Shown: positions 6,552-15,540, counted from the first letter of the stretch. The stretch: DNA of 32,399 nucleotides from Bacilli bacterium (GCA_017501465.1 JAFVWY010000021.1:1-32399); one strand, 5' to 3'. Notes: generated by a model not told the origin, from the sequence alone. A program made the numbers and translations.

Positions 6552-6911
6552 ATGAAACTTTATAAATCTGCAGAAGACTATTTAGAAAAAATCCTAATCT
6601 TAAAAAAAGAAATTAATAATTTACGTACAATAGATATTGCTAATAGCATGAAATTAACTAAACAAAGTGTTCACCGAGCAATCAAAAACTTTAAAGAAAA
6701 TGGTTTAATTACAGTTGATGCAAACAACTACATAAACTTAACGAATAAAGGTAGAGAAATTGCACAAAACGTTTATAATCGCCATATTGTATTAACAAAT
6801 TTTTTTATTAAACTAGGTGTTGATAAAGAAATTGCACATGAAGATGCTTGTAAAATTGAGCACGACATTAGTGATGAGTCACTAAATGCTATCAAAAACT
6901 TTCTAAAATAA
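6552..6911 (+). CDS. DtxR/MntR-family metal-dependent repressor, likely iron regulator of feo
   Basis: The 119-residue protein has the family's winged helix-turn-helix (about 22-62: RTIDIANSMKLTKQSVHRAI) followed by the metal-binding dimerisation domain. Likely ligands are D9 and E12 (AEDYLEKI), H78 (NRHIVLTNFF) and the C100-E103-H104 set in DACKIEH. A cysteine at that place is typical of iron-sensing DtxR/IdeR, while MntR has Glu, so Fe2+ is the more likely corepressor. It lacks the C-terminal SH3 domain, like MntR. It is divergent from feoAB, with two palindromic operators in the shared 160-bp region. It probably represses feo when iron is plentiful. No other target is visible in this window. 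Confidence 0.88.
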   Translation: MKLYKSAEDYLEKILILKKEINNLRTIDIANSMKLTKQSVHRAIKNFKENGLITVDANNYINLTNKGREIAQNVYNRHIVLTNFFIKLGVDKEIAHEDACKIEHDISDESLNAIKNFLK

Positions 6912-6945
6912 AAAGTAACACTTTTCTGAAGTGTTACTTTTTTTT
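6911..6945. terminator. Bidirectional terminator between the DtxR-type gene and fhs
   Basis: A 13-bp stem (AAAAGTAACACTT, 6911-6923, with 6929-6941) and a 5-base loop is followed on the plus strand by a run of eight to nine T. On the minus strand it ends in TTTTATTTT. It separates two converging genes. Confidence 0.88.
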
Positions 6946-6946
6946 A

Positions 6947-8614
6947 TTAGAATAATCCAATTGCTTTGCCATCAACTACATCCATTTTATTAGCAGCTGG
7001 TTCTTTTGGTAATCCAGGCATAGTCATAATATCCCCACTTAATGCTACAATAAAACCTGCCCCGATTGACGGTTTTAAATCTCTAATTGTAACAGTAAAT
7101 CCTGTTGGTCTTGATAATAGTTTTGGATTGTCTGATAATGAGTATTGTGTTTTTGCAATACAAATAGGCAATTTATCCCAACCATTACGTTTTAATGCAG
7201 CCATTTGATTTTTAGCATTAGTAGTAAACTCAACTTGATCTGCTCCATATATTTCTTTACAAATAGTAGTAATTTTATCTTTAATAGACATATTAACATC
7301 ATAAATTGGCTTAAATGTAGTTGACCCATCATGTAGTTCAATTTCTTTTACTACTTTTTCAGCAAGTTCAATACCACCTTTTCCACCTTTAGCAAATACT
7401 TCCGATAAAGCAACCGGATGATTGTGTTCTTTAGCCCAATTTGCTAAAGCTTCAACTTCGTTATCAGTATCACTATTAAATCTATTAATTGCAACAACAT
7501 ATGGAAGATGATATTTAGATATATTTTCGATATGTTTTTCTAAGTTTTTAATACCAGATAATAAAGCTCCAACATTTTCTAAAGCAAGATCTTTCTTATC
7601 AACACCACCATGCATTTTTAACGCTCTAATAGTGGCAACAATTACCACACATGATGGATGTAAATCAGCCATTCTACATTTGATATCTAAAAATTTTTCT
7701 GCTCCTAAATCAGCACCAAAACCAGCTTCAGTTACTACATAATCAGCCATTTTTAATGCTGTCTTAGTAGCAATTACTGAATTACAGCCATGTGCAATAT
7801 TAGCGAATGGTCCACCATGAATTAAAGTAGGTGTATGTTCCAATGTTTGAACAAGATTCGGCATTAAGGCATCTTTCATAATTAGAGTAACCGCACCAGT
7901 AGCTTTTAAATCATTAACGGTAACTGGTTTTTTATCATATGTGTAAGCAACCACCATACGACCAATTCTTGTTTTAAAATCATCTAAAGAATTAGACAAA
8001 CAAAGAATTGCCATAACCTCAGATGCTACAGTAATGTCGAAATGATCTTCTCTTGGCACACCATTACTGCTTCCACCAAGACCAACAATGACATTACGTA
8101 ATGCTCTATCATTCATATCTAAACATCGATGTAAAATAATGCGAGTAGGATCGATATTCAATTCATTTCCTTGTTGAATATGATTATCTAACATAGCACA
8201 TATTGCATTATTTGCAGTAGTAATTGCATGTAAATCGCCAGTAAAATGTAAATTAATATCTTCCATTGGAATTACTTGAGCATAACCGCCACCTGCTGCG
8301 CCACCTTTCACTCCTAACACAGGGCCAAAACTTGGTTCTCTTAAAGCAACAACAGTATTCTTACCAATTATATTCATTGCATCTGCTAATCCAATAGTAG
8401 TTGTAGATTTTCCTTCTCCAGCAGGAGTCGGATTAATTGCAGTAACTAAAATTAGTTTCGCATCTTTACGATCTGAATTTAATTTATCTAAATGAATTTT
8501 AGCTTTATAATTGCCATATAATTCTAAATCATCGATTGTTAAGTTAACTTTTTTGGCTATATCTATAATTTTTTTAATTTTTGCTTGTTGAGCAATCTCT
8601 AAATCAGTTAACAT
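6947..8614 (-). CDS. fhs: Formate--tetrahydrofolate ligase
   Basis: This ATP-dependent enzyme joins formate to tetrahydrofolate, giving 10-formyl-THF for purines, formyl-Met and one-carbon flow. The 555-residue length is normal. The P-loop [16 protein letters not shown] lies at 61-76, followed by the conserved [20 protein letters not shown] and [14 protein letters not shown] blocks. An upstream in-frame ATG at 8641 would add nine residues, but the AAGGAGG ribosome binding site sits six bases before ATG 8614, and the longer form would overlap the glutamine synthetase stop, so 8614 is chosen. It follows glnN by 13 bases in the same operon. Confidence 0.96.
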   Translation of the reverse strand: MLTDLEIAQQAKIKKIIDIAKKVNLTIDDLELYGNYKAKIHLDKLNSDRKDAKLILVTAINPTPAGEGKSTTTIGLADAMNIIGKNTVVALREPSFGPVLGVKGGAAGGGYAQVIPMEDINLHFTGDLHAITTANNAICAMLDNHIQQGNELNIDPTRIILHRCLDMNDRALRNVIVGLGGSSNGVPREDHFDITVASEVMAILCLSNSLDDFKTRIGRMVVAYTYDKKPVTVNDLKATGAVTLIMKDALMPNLVQTLEHTPTLIHGGPFANIAHGCNSVIATKTALKMADYVVTEAGFGADLGAEKFLDIKCRMADLHPSCVVIVATIRALKMHGGVDKKDLALENVGALLSGIKNLEKHIENISKYHLPYVVAINRFNSDTDNEVEALANWAKEHNHPVALSEVFAKGGKGGIELAEKVVKEIELHDGSTTFKPIYDVNMSIKDKITTICKEIYGADQVEFTTNAKNQMAALKRNGWDKLPICIAKTQYSLSDNPKLLSRPTGFTVTIRDLKPSIGAGFIVALSGDIMTMPGLPKEPAANKMDVVDGKAIGLF

Positions 8615-8627
8615 ATTGACCTCCTTC

Positions 8628-10709
8628 TTAATTGACACCAAATAAAATATCAGTATACGTAGGCACAGGCCAACATTTACTATCTACTTTATTTTCTAAA
8701 GTATCTACTATTTTTCTCAAATTGGACATTGAAGCTAATACTTCATCTTTATATATTATTGCTTTATTATAATCGTTACCCTTAATTAACAATACCTTAT
8801 GCAAAGAATCTTCTAATAGTTTTATTGCTTTTTTCATATTTTTAATTAAATCATTAATTTCATTTAATTCTTCTTTTAGGTATGAGTTATCAAGTTTATT
8901 ACCTTCAACATTTAAAGACACAATTGAAAGTTTATTTAAATATTCTAAACAAGCAGGGAATATTTGATTTTTAGCAATTTTTAAAGCAGTTGCAGCTTCA
9001 ACTTGAATTGTTTTAGAGTAATTATCTAACATTATTTCATAACGAGATAAAAGTTCAGCTTCACTTAAAACTCCAAGGGATGTTAAAGGTTTAGTAATTT
9101 TGTCATCTTTTAAAACTTGAATCGCATCAACTGTGTTTTTCTTATTTGACAAATTTCTTTCCTTAACTTCTTTTTCCCATACATTAGAGTATCCATCTCC
9201 TTCAAAAATTACTCTACGATGGTTATTAAAATAATCTTTAATAATAGCATTAATAGTTTTACCACTTTCAATTTCATTGGCCATTTCTTCCATTGTGTAT
9301 GCTAAAATAGAATTCAACATTGTATTAGCAATTGCAATTGATTGTGAAGAACCGACACCCCTAAACTCAAACTTATTTCCTGTAAAAGCAAACGGTGATG
9401 TTCTGTTTCTATCTGTACTATCTTTTTTAAAATCAGGGATAACTAATACTCCTGTTTGGAATCTTGTATTTTTGTTTTCTACAATTGGTAAATCATTAAT
9501 ATAAGCATCAATCAAATTATTAATTGGTTCACCTAAAAACATTGATATAGTTGCAGGAGGAGCTTCATTACCTCCTAAACGATGATCATTCCCAGCAGTT
9601 GCAATACTTAGTCTTAATAAATCAGCATATTCATCAACACCTTTTACCAAACATGCTAATGTTGCAATAAAAGCTAAATTATTAATAGGATCAATTCCTG
9701 GATTAAATAAATTTATTTTAGTATTAGTTACAACTGACCAATTATTATGTTTACCAGACCCATTTACACCATCAAATGGCTTTTCATGTAATAAGCATCT
9801 TAAACCATGTTTTTTTGCAATATCTTGCATTAATTGCATTAGTAAATGATTATTATCAGTTGTAGTGTTAACTTTACGATAAATACAAGCTAATTCATGT
9901 TGAGCCGGTGCGGCTTCGTTATGTTTAGTTTTAGCTGGAATACCATATTTCCAAAGTTCACTATCTAGTTCTTTCATAAAGTTTGCTACTTTACTATTTA
10001 AATAGCCATAATAGTGTCCTTCAAAATCTTGACCTTTCGAAGGATGCGCTCCAAATAATGTTCTACCAGTTAATTTTAAATCCAATCTTTTTTCAAAAAA
10101 TTCTTCTGGCACTAAAAAATATTCTTGTTCACTACCGACAAAAGAAGTTACACTTGTAACATCTTGAAAACCCAATAAGTTTAAAAGTCTAATTGCCGCT
10201 TTGTTTAAAGCATCACACGATTTTAACAAAGGGGTTTTATTGTCTAAAGATTCACCGGTATATGAATAAAATAGTGTAGGTATATATAACGAACCATCTT
10301 TTACAAAAGCATGTGATGTACAATCCCAAGCTGTGTAACCTCTTGCTTCAAATGTAGCACGTAATCCTCCTGAAGGAAAAGATGAAGCATCAGTTTCTCC
10401 TTTTCTTAAAAGTTTACCATTAAAATCTAAAATTGGTTTGTCTTCAACTAACTCTAAAAAAGAATCATGTTTTTCTGCAGTTAAACCAGTTAATGGAGCA
10501 AACCAATGTGTAAAATGAGTTGCACCCTTTTCAATTGCCCAATTTTTCATTGCATCCGCAATAATATCTGAGCATTTTTTTGAAAGGGGTTCATTATTAT
10601 TTAATGATTTATGAAATTCTTCATAAATATTTTTAGGTAATCTTTCTTTCATTACTTCATCATTAAATATATAACAACCATAATTTTCTATAATATTATT
10701 TTTTTCCAT
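8628..10709 (-). CDS. glnN: Glutamine synthetase type III
   Basis: The 693-residue protein makes glutamine from glutamate, ammonia and ATP. Its length and motifs fit the GSIII (GlnN) class found in Bacteroidetes, cyanobacteria and many gut Bacillota: THWFAPLTG, the [19 protein letters not shown] block, [23 protein letters not shown] and the nucleotide/substrate segment [10 protein letters not shown], ending in the helical GSIII C-terminal region. The start has AGGTGA upstream. It lies between the C_GCAxxG_C_C gene (22-bp gap) and fhs (13-bp gap) with no terminator between. No nitrogen regulator or PII gene is near, so its control is not evident. Confidence 0.95.
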   Translation of the reverse strand: MEKNNIIENYGCYIFNDEVMKERLPKNIYEEFHKSLNNNEPLSKKCSDIIADAMKNWAIEKGATHFTHWFAPLTGLTAEKHDSFLELVEDKPILDFNGKLLRKGETDASSFPSGGLRATFEARGYTAWDCTSHAFVKDGSLYIPTLFYSYTGESLDNKTPLLKSCDALNKAAIRLLNLLGFQDVTSVTSFVGSEQEYFLVPEEFFEKRLDLKLTGRTLFGAHPSKGQDFEGHYYGYLNSKVANFMKELDSELWKYGIPAKTKHNEAAPAQHELACIYRKVNTTTDNNHLLMQLMQDIAKKHGLRCLLHEKPFDGVNGSGKHNNWSVVTNTKINLFNPGIDPINNLAFIATLACLVKGVDEYADLLRLSIATAGNDHRLGGNEAPPATISMFLGEPINNLIDAYINDLPIVENKNTRFQTGVLVIPDFKKDSTDRNRTSPFAFTGNKFEFRGVGSSQSIAIANTMLNSILAYTMEEMANEIESGKTINAIIKDYFNNHRRVIFEGDGYSNVWEKEVKERNLSNKKNTVDAIQVLKDDKITKPLTSLGVLSEAELLSRYEIMLDNYSKTIQVEAATALKIAKNQIFPACLEYLNKLSIVSLNVEGNKLDNSYLKEELNEINDLIKNMKKAIKLLEDSLHKVLLIKGNDYNKAIIYKDEVLASMSNLRKIVDTLENKVDSKCWPVPTYTDILFGVN

Positions 10710-10731
10710 AAAATCACCTATTAGGAATTAA

Positions 10732-11184
10732 TTATTTTATTGATTCTAAATATTCCTCTAAAACCTCTACTGCTTGATATACAATTTTTGCACATGGTCT
10801 TTTTTTGTAATATTCTTGATTTCTATGTTCGGGTTTTCCACCTATTTCTACATTAAGTGAGGCTTTTTCTAATAATTCTTTACAATTGATGGTACCCATT
10901 TTTTCTTCAAAACGTTTTGATAATTCTTGAACTTTTTGATATGTTAAAACTTTATTATTTTCACTGATTTCATTTTTAGCAAACATTAAGCCAACAATCA
11001 TACAAATACTGCTAAAAGCACCACAAGTTAAACGTAATCTGCCAACCCCTCCACCAAATGGTAAAGAAATCTTCAAAATCGTTTCTTCATCTAAATCAAT
11101 ATAATCTTTAAACGCCATTAATACAGCTTGTGAACAAGCATATCCTTCCATAAAATAACTAACAGCTAAATCTTTTCTTGTCAT
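10732..11184 (-). CDS. C_GCAxxG_C_C family redox protein
   Basis: The 150-residue cytoplasmic protein has the family's cysteine pattern: C17 (GYACSQAV), C54 within a TCGAFSS block preceded by the glycine-rich FGGGVGRLRL, C61, C101 (NCKELL) and C131 (KRPCAKIV). These proteins are common in anaerobes and are proposed to bind a metal or redox cofactor, but no reaction is established. It appears to be the first gene of the unit with glnN and fhs, with its own promoter at 11216-11245 and a GAGG-type ribosome binding site. Confidence 0.88.
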   Translation of the reverse strand: MTRKDLAVSYFMEGYACSQAVLMAFKDYIDLDEETILKISLPFGGGVGRLRLTCGAFSSICMIVGLMFAKNEISENNKVLTYQKVQELSKRFEEKMGTINCKELLEKASLNVEIGGKPEHRNQEYYKKRPCAKIVYQAVEVLEEYLESIK

Positions 11185-11215
11185 AATAAAAGCCTCTATA
11201 TTAAAGTTCTATAAT

Positions 11216-11245
11216 ATTATAACATAATTTATACTTTTTTTTCAA
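11216..11245 (-). promoter_or_regulatory. Promoter of the C_GCAxxG_C_C-glnN-fhs unit
   Basis: On the minus strand, -35 TTGAAA (11240-11245), 18-bp spacer, extended -10 TGT-TATAAT (11216-11221). It lies within the 94-bp region shared with the divergent gene at 11279. Confidence 0.65.
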
Positions 11246-11278
11246 TTATATGATACAATATTAAAAAAGGAGATAGTT

Positions 11279-11617
11279 ATGTTAGTGTTTTTAGAGAATT
11301 TATTTATTTTTGATGTTAATCTTGCTTGGGCAACTGCATTTGAAAGTATTATGTTAATCTGTTTTGGTATATCTTGGCCGATATCAGTATATAAAAGTTT
11401 AACCTCAAAATCAACTAAAGGTAAAAGTGTTGTTTTCTTATTTGCCATAATTTTAGGCTACATTGCTGGTATTTTAGGAAAAATTATTTCAAATAATATT
11501 AGTTATGTATTAATTTTTTATATTATTAATATAAGTGTCGTTTCTTTTGATACTGTTTTATACTTTATCAACAAAAAAAGAGAAAATGAACAATCAAACA
11601 AAGTAGAAGAAAAGTAG
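11279..11617 (+). CDS. Small PQ-loop-like membrane protein, three transmembrane segments
   Basis: The 112-residue protein has three predicted membrane helices (about 14-34, 49-71, 74-95) and a charged cytoplasmic tail. The segment after helix 1, WPISVYKSLTSKSTKGKS, follows the P-x-x-x-K-S...KS-T-x-G-x-S pattern of PQ-loop/SWEET-type half transporters, although the Q of the PQ pair is replaced by Ile. Similar three-helix bacterial proteins (semiSWEETs) work as dimers to move small solutes. Substrate and even transport activity are unknown here. AAGGAG lies six bases upstream of the ATG. It is a single-gene unit, divergent from the glutamine synthetase operon and closed by its own terminator. 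Confidence 0.65.
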   Translation: MLVFLENLFIFDVNLAWATAFESIMLICFGISWPISVYKSLTSKSTKGKSVVFLFAIILGYIAGILGKIISNNISYVLIFYIINISVVSFDTVLYFINKKRENEQSNKVEEK

Positions 11618-11637
11618 GTATTATACCTACTTTTTTT
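11611..11637 (+). terminator. Terminator of the PQ-loop-like gene
   Basis: A 10-bp stem (AAAGTAGGTA / TACCTACTTT) with a 3-base loop is followed by a T run on the plus strand. The TAG stop lies in the first arm. It may also serve the converging permease gene. Confidence 0.85.
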
Positions 11638-12922
11638 ATAATATAATTATCAAAACTAAAGAAAATGCAGCAACGATTACACCAACAAATCCATATTTTA
11701 CAAATTTAAAAAAGTTAAAATTAATATCTTGTTTTTTAACTAAACTTATAAACATCATACCAGCAAGTGATCCTAGCGGAGTAATTAGTGCACATAAGTT
11801 AGAAGACGCGATAACAGCATAAATAGAATTAATATTAGCTTGTGAGTTATGGAAAATTTCAGAATATAATATACTCATTGGGATATTATTCAAAACGTTT
11901 CCTAAAAATAAACTTGAAATTCCGTAAACCACTGAATTATTAGAATTTGCTAAAGCTTCTGCAAACATAATCACATATTCAGTTTTTGATAAAGACGTAA
12001 TTAGTATTACCATTGATAACAAAAAAGGAATAAATGCAAATGGTAAATCATGTATACTTTTAATAATAATATTCGACTTTTCTTTTTTAACAATCATATA
12101 GACAAGCGTGAACATTATTAAAGATAACGCAAAAAATAAGGATACTAAATGCATGTCTAGATTTATGTAATTACTAATAGCCATTAAAATAGTGCAACTT
12201 AATAGATGAACTAACCCTACAATTAATAAGAATTTCGATTCTATATGTGTTTCTTGATTAATAGTTGTTATGGGTTTAGATAAAGTCTTCTTAAACACTA
12301 ACAATAGTATTACACATAATAAAATACTACTTAATATACCTATAATAAACATTTTGTGAAAATATTCAAAAAAAGTAATATGCGCATTAGTAGCTATATA
12401 AATATTAGTTGGATTACCAATAATTAATGTCATACTTAAAGTATTTGCAGCAAAAAACTCGCCTATTAAATAAGGAATAGGATTAATTTTAGTATTCTTA
12501 CAAAAATAACAAATAAAAGGAGTGAATGTTAAAATAATAATATCATTAGAGGTAAAAACCGTAAGAATTGATATTAAAATAAATAAAGCTAAAAAAAGGG
12601 ATACTTGTGTGTTTTTAAACTTCAATGCTGCCTTACATGCTAAATAATTAAATAATCCTACTTTATCTAAAAATATGGATAGGAAAGCCATCGACATAAA
12701 TAAGATTATAATTTGAATTGGATTCATGCCATCATTCTTTGTGAAAATATCTTTAACTTCTATTACATCAATACTCCCAAAAATAAGTAATACTAATGCT
12801 CCCAAAACCGTAATGAGATAATAACTATCTAATGTGATATGTTTAACTCTAATTTTAGGAAAAAATAATAGTGATAATATCATTAATAAAATAGTTGTAA
12901 TAACTATTATTAATACAAACAT
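11636..12922 (-). CDS. ArsB/NhaD-type ion permease (IT superfamily)
   Basis: The 428-residue protein is almost entirely membrane helices (about 11-12). It carries two family motifs at the paired hairpin regions: FTSNDIIILTFTPF and IIGNPTNIYIA, with the matching second-half segment GNVLNNIPMSILYSEI and SSNLCALITPLGSLAG. Such carriers include arsenite pumps (ArsB), Na/H antiporters (NhaD) and SLC13-like anion carriers. No arsR or arsC is nearby, so arsenite export is not supported and the substrate is open. AAGGAGA precedes the ATG, and a promoter lies at 12957-12985. It is a single-gene unit. Confidence 0.82.
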   Translation of the reverse strand: MFVLIIVITTILLMILSLLFFPKIRVKHITLDSYYLITVLGALVLLIFGSIDVIEVKDIFTKNDGMNPIQIIILFMSMAFLSIFLDKVGLFNYLACKAALKFKNTQVSLFLALFILISILTVFTSNDIIILTFTPFICYFCKNTKINPIPYLIGEFFAANTLSMTLIIGNPTNIYIATNAHITFFEYFHKMFIIGILSSILLCVILLLVFKKTLSKPITTINQETHIESKFLLIVGLVHLLSCTILMAISNYINLDMHLVSLFFALSLIMFTLVYMIVKKEKSNIIIKSIHDLPFAFIPFLLSMVILITSLSKTEYVIMFAEALANSNNSVVYGISSLFLGNVLNNIPMSILYSEIFHNSQANINSIYAVIASSNLCALITPLGSLAGMMFISLVKKQDINFNFFKFVKYGFVGVIVAAFSLVLIIIL

Positions 12923-12956
12923 TATTTCATCTCCTTTTGTATTTCAAAACTTTAAA

Positions 12957-12985
12957 ATTTTACCACAACCACATTATTTATGCAA
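12957..12985 (-). promoter_or_regulatory. Promoter of the ArsB/NhaD-type permease
   Basis: On the minus strand, -35 TTGCAT (12980-12985), 17-bp spacer, extended -10 TGG-TAAAAT (12957-12962). Confidence 0.55.
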
Positions 12986-13010
12986 ATAAAACTAACTACA
13001 AAAAAACAAA

Positions 13011-13038
13011 ATAAAAGTCACGCAATTATTACGTGACT
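13011..13038 (-). terminator. Terminator of the GH5-rhodanese unit
   Basis: On the minus strand the stem AGTCACG / CGTGACT (13032-13038 with 13016-13022) with a 9-base loop is followed by TTTTATTTT. The rhodanese stop codon lies in the loop. Confidence 0.75.
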
Positions 13039-13355
13039 CTTTTTTTAATTGTTTCTCCTAAAAAATCAATGATACCACCGATTTCAATAACGTTTTTATA
13101 ACCCATTTTAATTAATGCATCAGCCGCCTTTAAACTACGTACACCACTTCTACAATAAACATAAATGATTTGTTCTTTATCTTTTAAAATGTCTATTGCT
13201 TTTTCTATAGTTTCTACTGGAATATTAATGCTACCTAGAATATGAATACTCTCATATTCATCAACTCTTCTTACATCTAATAAGATTGCTGAAGGATCAT
13301 TTCTAAAAAGTTTCACTCCTTCATTTATGTCATATCTAACTAAATTTTCTATCAT
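13029..13355 (-). CDS. Rhodanese-like domain protein
   Basis: The single-domain protein has 108 residues from the chosen start. The active loop is CRSGVRS with catalytic Cys68 (in VYCRSGVRSLKAADAL), and the conserved LLDVRRVDEY and GSINIPVE segments are present, as in small sulfurtransferases such as PspE/GlpE-like proteins. It probably carries persulfide sulfur in the cytoplasm. An ATG at 13368-13370 overlapping the upstream gene's TAA would add five residues but has no ribosome binding site. AAGGA at 13363-13367 is seven bases before ATG 13353-13355, so the latter is chosen. It follows the GH5 gene by 15 bases with no obvious functional link. Confidence 0.9.
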   Translation of the reverse strand: MIENLVRYDINEGVKLFRNDPSAILLDVRRVDEYESIHILGSINIPVETIEKAIDILKDKEQIIYVYCRSGVRSLKAADALIKMGYKNVIEIGGIIDFLGETIKKRVT

Positions 13356-13370
13356 AAAGAATTCCTTCAT

Positions 13371-14744
13371 TTATTCTAAATTATTTAAACCAGATTTTGT
13401 TCTGTACCAATTTTTTAAATAAATACCCCAAGTTTTTAAATTAGCATCACTTACATCAACTAAATCAACAGAATTATGTTTGAAAATAGATGCAGAACCT
13501 TTACTATTAGATATATTCCAAGCAACATAACTAATATTTCTAGAATCCAAAACCTTCTTCCAGTTTTCACCATTAGTAGTACTAATATTACCATCACCAT
13601 CAGAATTCATAAAACCAAATTCACTAATAAAAACTGGGAATCCCGCATCATATGCATTTTCTACTTGTGTAGTTCTTCTATGGTCAGCAGCATAAAAATG
13701 ATAAGTATACATAATATTTTCATAACCTACAAGTGGACTATTCATTACAGAGTTTAAATCTGCTGTCCATCTAGGATTTCCAACTAAAATAATTGCATCA
13801 GTATTCTTTCTAATACAAGGGATAACTTCATTTGCATACTTTTTACAATCATCCCAAGTAGTTTTTCCATTTGGCTCATTCATTATTTCATACAAAATAT
13901 TATCCTGATCTTTGTAATACTCTGAGATATAACTGAAAAATTCTTTAGCTTCATCTAAATAAGTTAATGGATTCTTATCCAAAGGATTAGTTGCTCCTAC
14001 CATATGCCAATCTACAATAACATAAAGACCAAGCTCAGTCGCAATTTCAATTCCTCTATGAAGTGTTTCTAACATACTTTTTTGAATTGATACATTACCA
14101 CTACAATATCCAGCTTCATCTGTATAAAAGGCAAATCGTATTATATTATTACCAAAGTTTTCTTGAATTGAACAAATAGTATCAAAATTAACATATCGAC
14201 TAAACCATTGTATACCATGAGTACTTAAACCAAATAATTGATATTTTTCGCCAAACTGATTAACTAGATCTCTACCTTTAACACTTAGTTTACCATTTTT
14301 ATGATAGCCGTTATTAACATAGCCAAATTCTTTATAAATAATTCCACATGTTGCACATTTTACTTGCTTTTTTCCAAGAGTAGTATCTGTTGCTTCTTTG
14401 ATAATTTCGATATCACTTCTAATATGACCTATTGCATAATCATTTACATAGTAATATTCACCACAATGAATGCACGTAAAGATTGATTGACCATCTATAA
14501 GACAAGTTCTTTCTCTTAATAACTTTTCAACATATTCATGCTCTTTGGTGATAACTCTAGAATCTAATTCTTTATTACACACCTTACAAATAGTTATTTG
14601 AATACCTTCTTCACTACAAGTAAAAGGTATTTTATCTATCCATTCAGATTGGTTTAAAAAACAATCGTGATCAACATCTTTAGGATTATCACAGCCAACT
14701 ACGAATAAAAGTAATAAAATAATAAAAGTTAAGTATTTTTTCAT
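13371..14744 (-). CDS. GH5-family glycoside hydrolase lipoprotein with N-terminal CxxC repeats
   Basis: The 457-residue protein has a lipoprotein signal (membrane helix 4-16, lipobox VVGC, lipidated C18), so it is anchored outside the cell. Residues about 28-140 hold three repeats of a Cys-rich module, each ending in CxxC (C53-C56, C91-C94, C130-C133), with C43 and C81 preceding the first two. The catalytic barrel follows, from about 150. Family 5 marks are acid/base E290 in YEIMNEPNG, nucleophile E375 in FISEFGF, and the active-site segments VDWHMVG and TYHFYAADH. It probably cleaves beta-1,4 glucans or related polysaccharides. Spaces of 15 bp to the rhodanese gene suggest cotranscription. 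The ribosome binding site is TGAGGT. Confidence 0.9.
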   Translation of the reverse strand: MKKYLTFIILLLLFVVGCDNPKDVDHDCFLNQSEWIDKIPFTCSEEGIQITICKVCNKELDSRVITKEHEYVEKLLRERTCLIDGQSIFTCIHCGEYYYVNDYAIGHIRSDIEIIKEATDTTLGKKQVKCATCGIIYKEFGYVNNGYHKNGKLSVKGRDLVNQFGEKYQLFGLSTHGIQWFSRYVNFDTICSIQENFGNNIIRFAFYTDEAGYCSGNVSIQKSMLETLHRGIEIATELGLYVIVDWHMVGATNPLDKNPLTYLDEAKEFFSYISEYYKDQDNILYEIMNEPNGKTTWDDCKKYANEVIPCIRKNTDAIILVGNPRWTADLNSVMNSPLVGYENIMYTYHFYAADHRRTTQVENAYDAGFPVFISEFGFMNSDGDGNISTTNGENWKKVLDSRNISYVAWNISNSKGSASIFKHNSVDLVDVSDANLKTWGIYLKNWYRTKSGLNNLE

Positions 14745-14770
14745 ATTAGATACCTCAGTTCATATATTTT

Positions 14771-14799
14771 ATTATATCATTATTTCACTAAGAATACAA
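14771..14799 (-). promoter_or_regulatory. Promoter of the GH5-rhodanese unit
   Basis: On the minus strand, -10 TATAAT (14771-14776) with a weak -35 TTGTAT (14794-14799) at 17 bp spacing. Confidence 0.45.
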
Positions 14800-14834
14800 A
14801 AGAAAAAAATAGTTATTTTTCCAAAAATTAGTAG

Positions 14835-14873
14835 TCTCAATTATTTGACACTAAAAAAATATTGAGATAAAAT
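14835..14873 (+). promoter_or_regulatory. Promoter of the TetR gene with flanking inverted repeat
   Basis: A perfect -35 TTGACA (14845-14850), 17-bp spacer and -10 TAAAAT (14868-14873). The inverted repeat TCTCAAT (14835-14841) / ATTGAGA (14861-14867) brackets the -35 and abuts the -10, a placement suited to repression, perhaps by the TetR protein itself. The transcript would have a leader of about 105 bases. Confidence 0.65.
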
Positions 14874-14984
14874 ATATTAGTAAACTACAAATTAAGTTAT
14901 ACATTACTATAAATTATTTTCCTTTAAAATAATAGAAAACAATTATAACTAATTTTATAGACTTACAAACGAGGTGAAATTGTA

Positions 14985-15515
14985 ATGTCAGTTTTCAAAA
15001 AAAGCAATGGAGAAATCAATAAAACAGTCAAGGAAAGTTTACAAAAAGCTCTAGTTATTTTAATGGATAAGAAAAAATTTGATGTAATCTCTATAACAGA
15101 GTTATGTAGAATAGCTGGCGTATCTAGAGTGTCTTTCTATAACAACTATAAAACTTTAAATGACTTATTAAAGGATTTAATACATACACAAACTTATTAC
15201 ATAATTAATAGTATTGGTACTCCATTTACGGAAAATATTTCAGTAGACTGGTATCGAAAATTATTTCAAGGTGCTTATGATAATAAATTCTATTTAACCA
15301 CCATTTTTAAATCAGGTTTTAAATATGAATACTTATCTGTTATTACCGATATGTTACTACAAAATAAAAAAACATCTCCTGAAACTAAATACTTAAGATT
15401 AATGTGGGCAGGAGCAATTGTCAATACAGTTATTTATTGGATGGAAAATGGTATGCAAGAATCAGTTGATGAAATAGCTCAATTTTGTTATCATAATCTA
15501 TCAGTTCAAAATTAA
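14985..15515 (+). CDS. TetR/AcrR-family transcriptional regulator
   Basis: The 176-residue protein has the TetR N-terminal DNA-binding domain at about 12-60, with helix-turn-helix ITELCRIAGVSRVSFYNNYKTL. The domain arrangement is like the DhaS-type subgroup. The C-terminal ligand and dimer domain (60-176) is helical and gives no clue to its ligand. Ribosome binding site GAGGTGA precedes the ATG. It has a strong promoter bracketed by an inverted repeat, so it may repress itself. The divergent neighbour is the GH5 lipoprotein gene and the converging neighbour a lipoprotein. No efflux pump or other typical target is adjacent. Confidence 0.85.
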   Translation: MSVFKKSNGEINKTVKESLQKALVILMDKKKFDVISITELCRIAGVSRVSFYNNYKTLNDLLKDLIHTQTYYIINSIGTPFTENISVDWYRKLFQGAYDNKFYLTTIFKSGFKYEYLSVITDMLLQNKKTSPETKYLRLMWAGAIVNTVIYWMENGMQESVDEIAQFCYHNLSVQN

Positions 15516-15540
15516 TAATTATTACTATATAATAAGGAAG

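Noticed and set aside
8642-11278. Riboswitch (glutamine or THF type) ahead of glnN or fhs
   Set aside because: The leaders are too short (22 and 13 bp between genes, about 25 bases before the first gene) to hold one.
11242-11448. 68-codon minus-strand frame
   Set aside because: It is antisense to the PQ-loop-like gene, which has a good ribosome binding site and membrane protein pattern.
11636-12922. Arsenic resistance operon
   Set aside because: The permease resembles ArsB, but no arsR, arsC or arsA is adjacent and the gene stands alone, so the substrate is left open.
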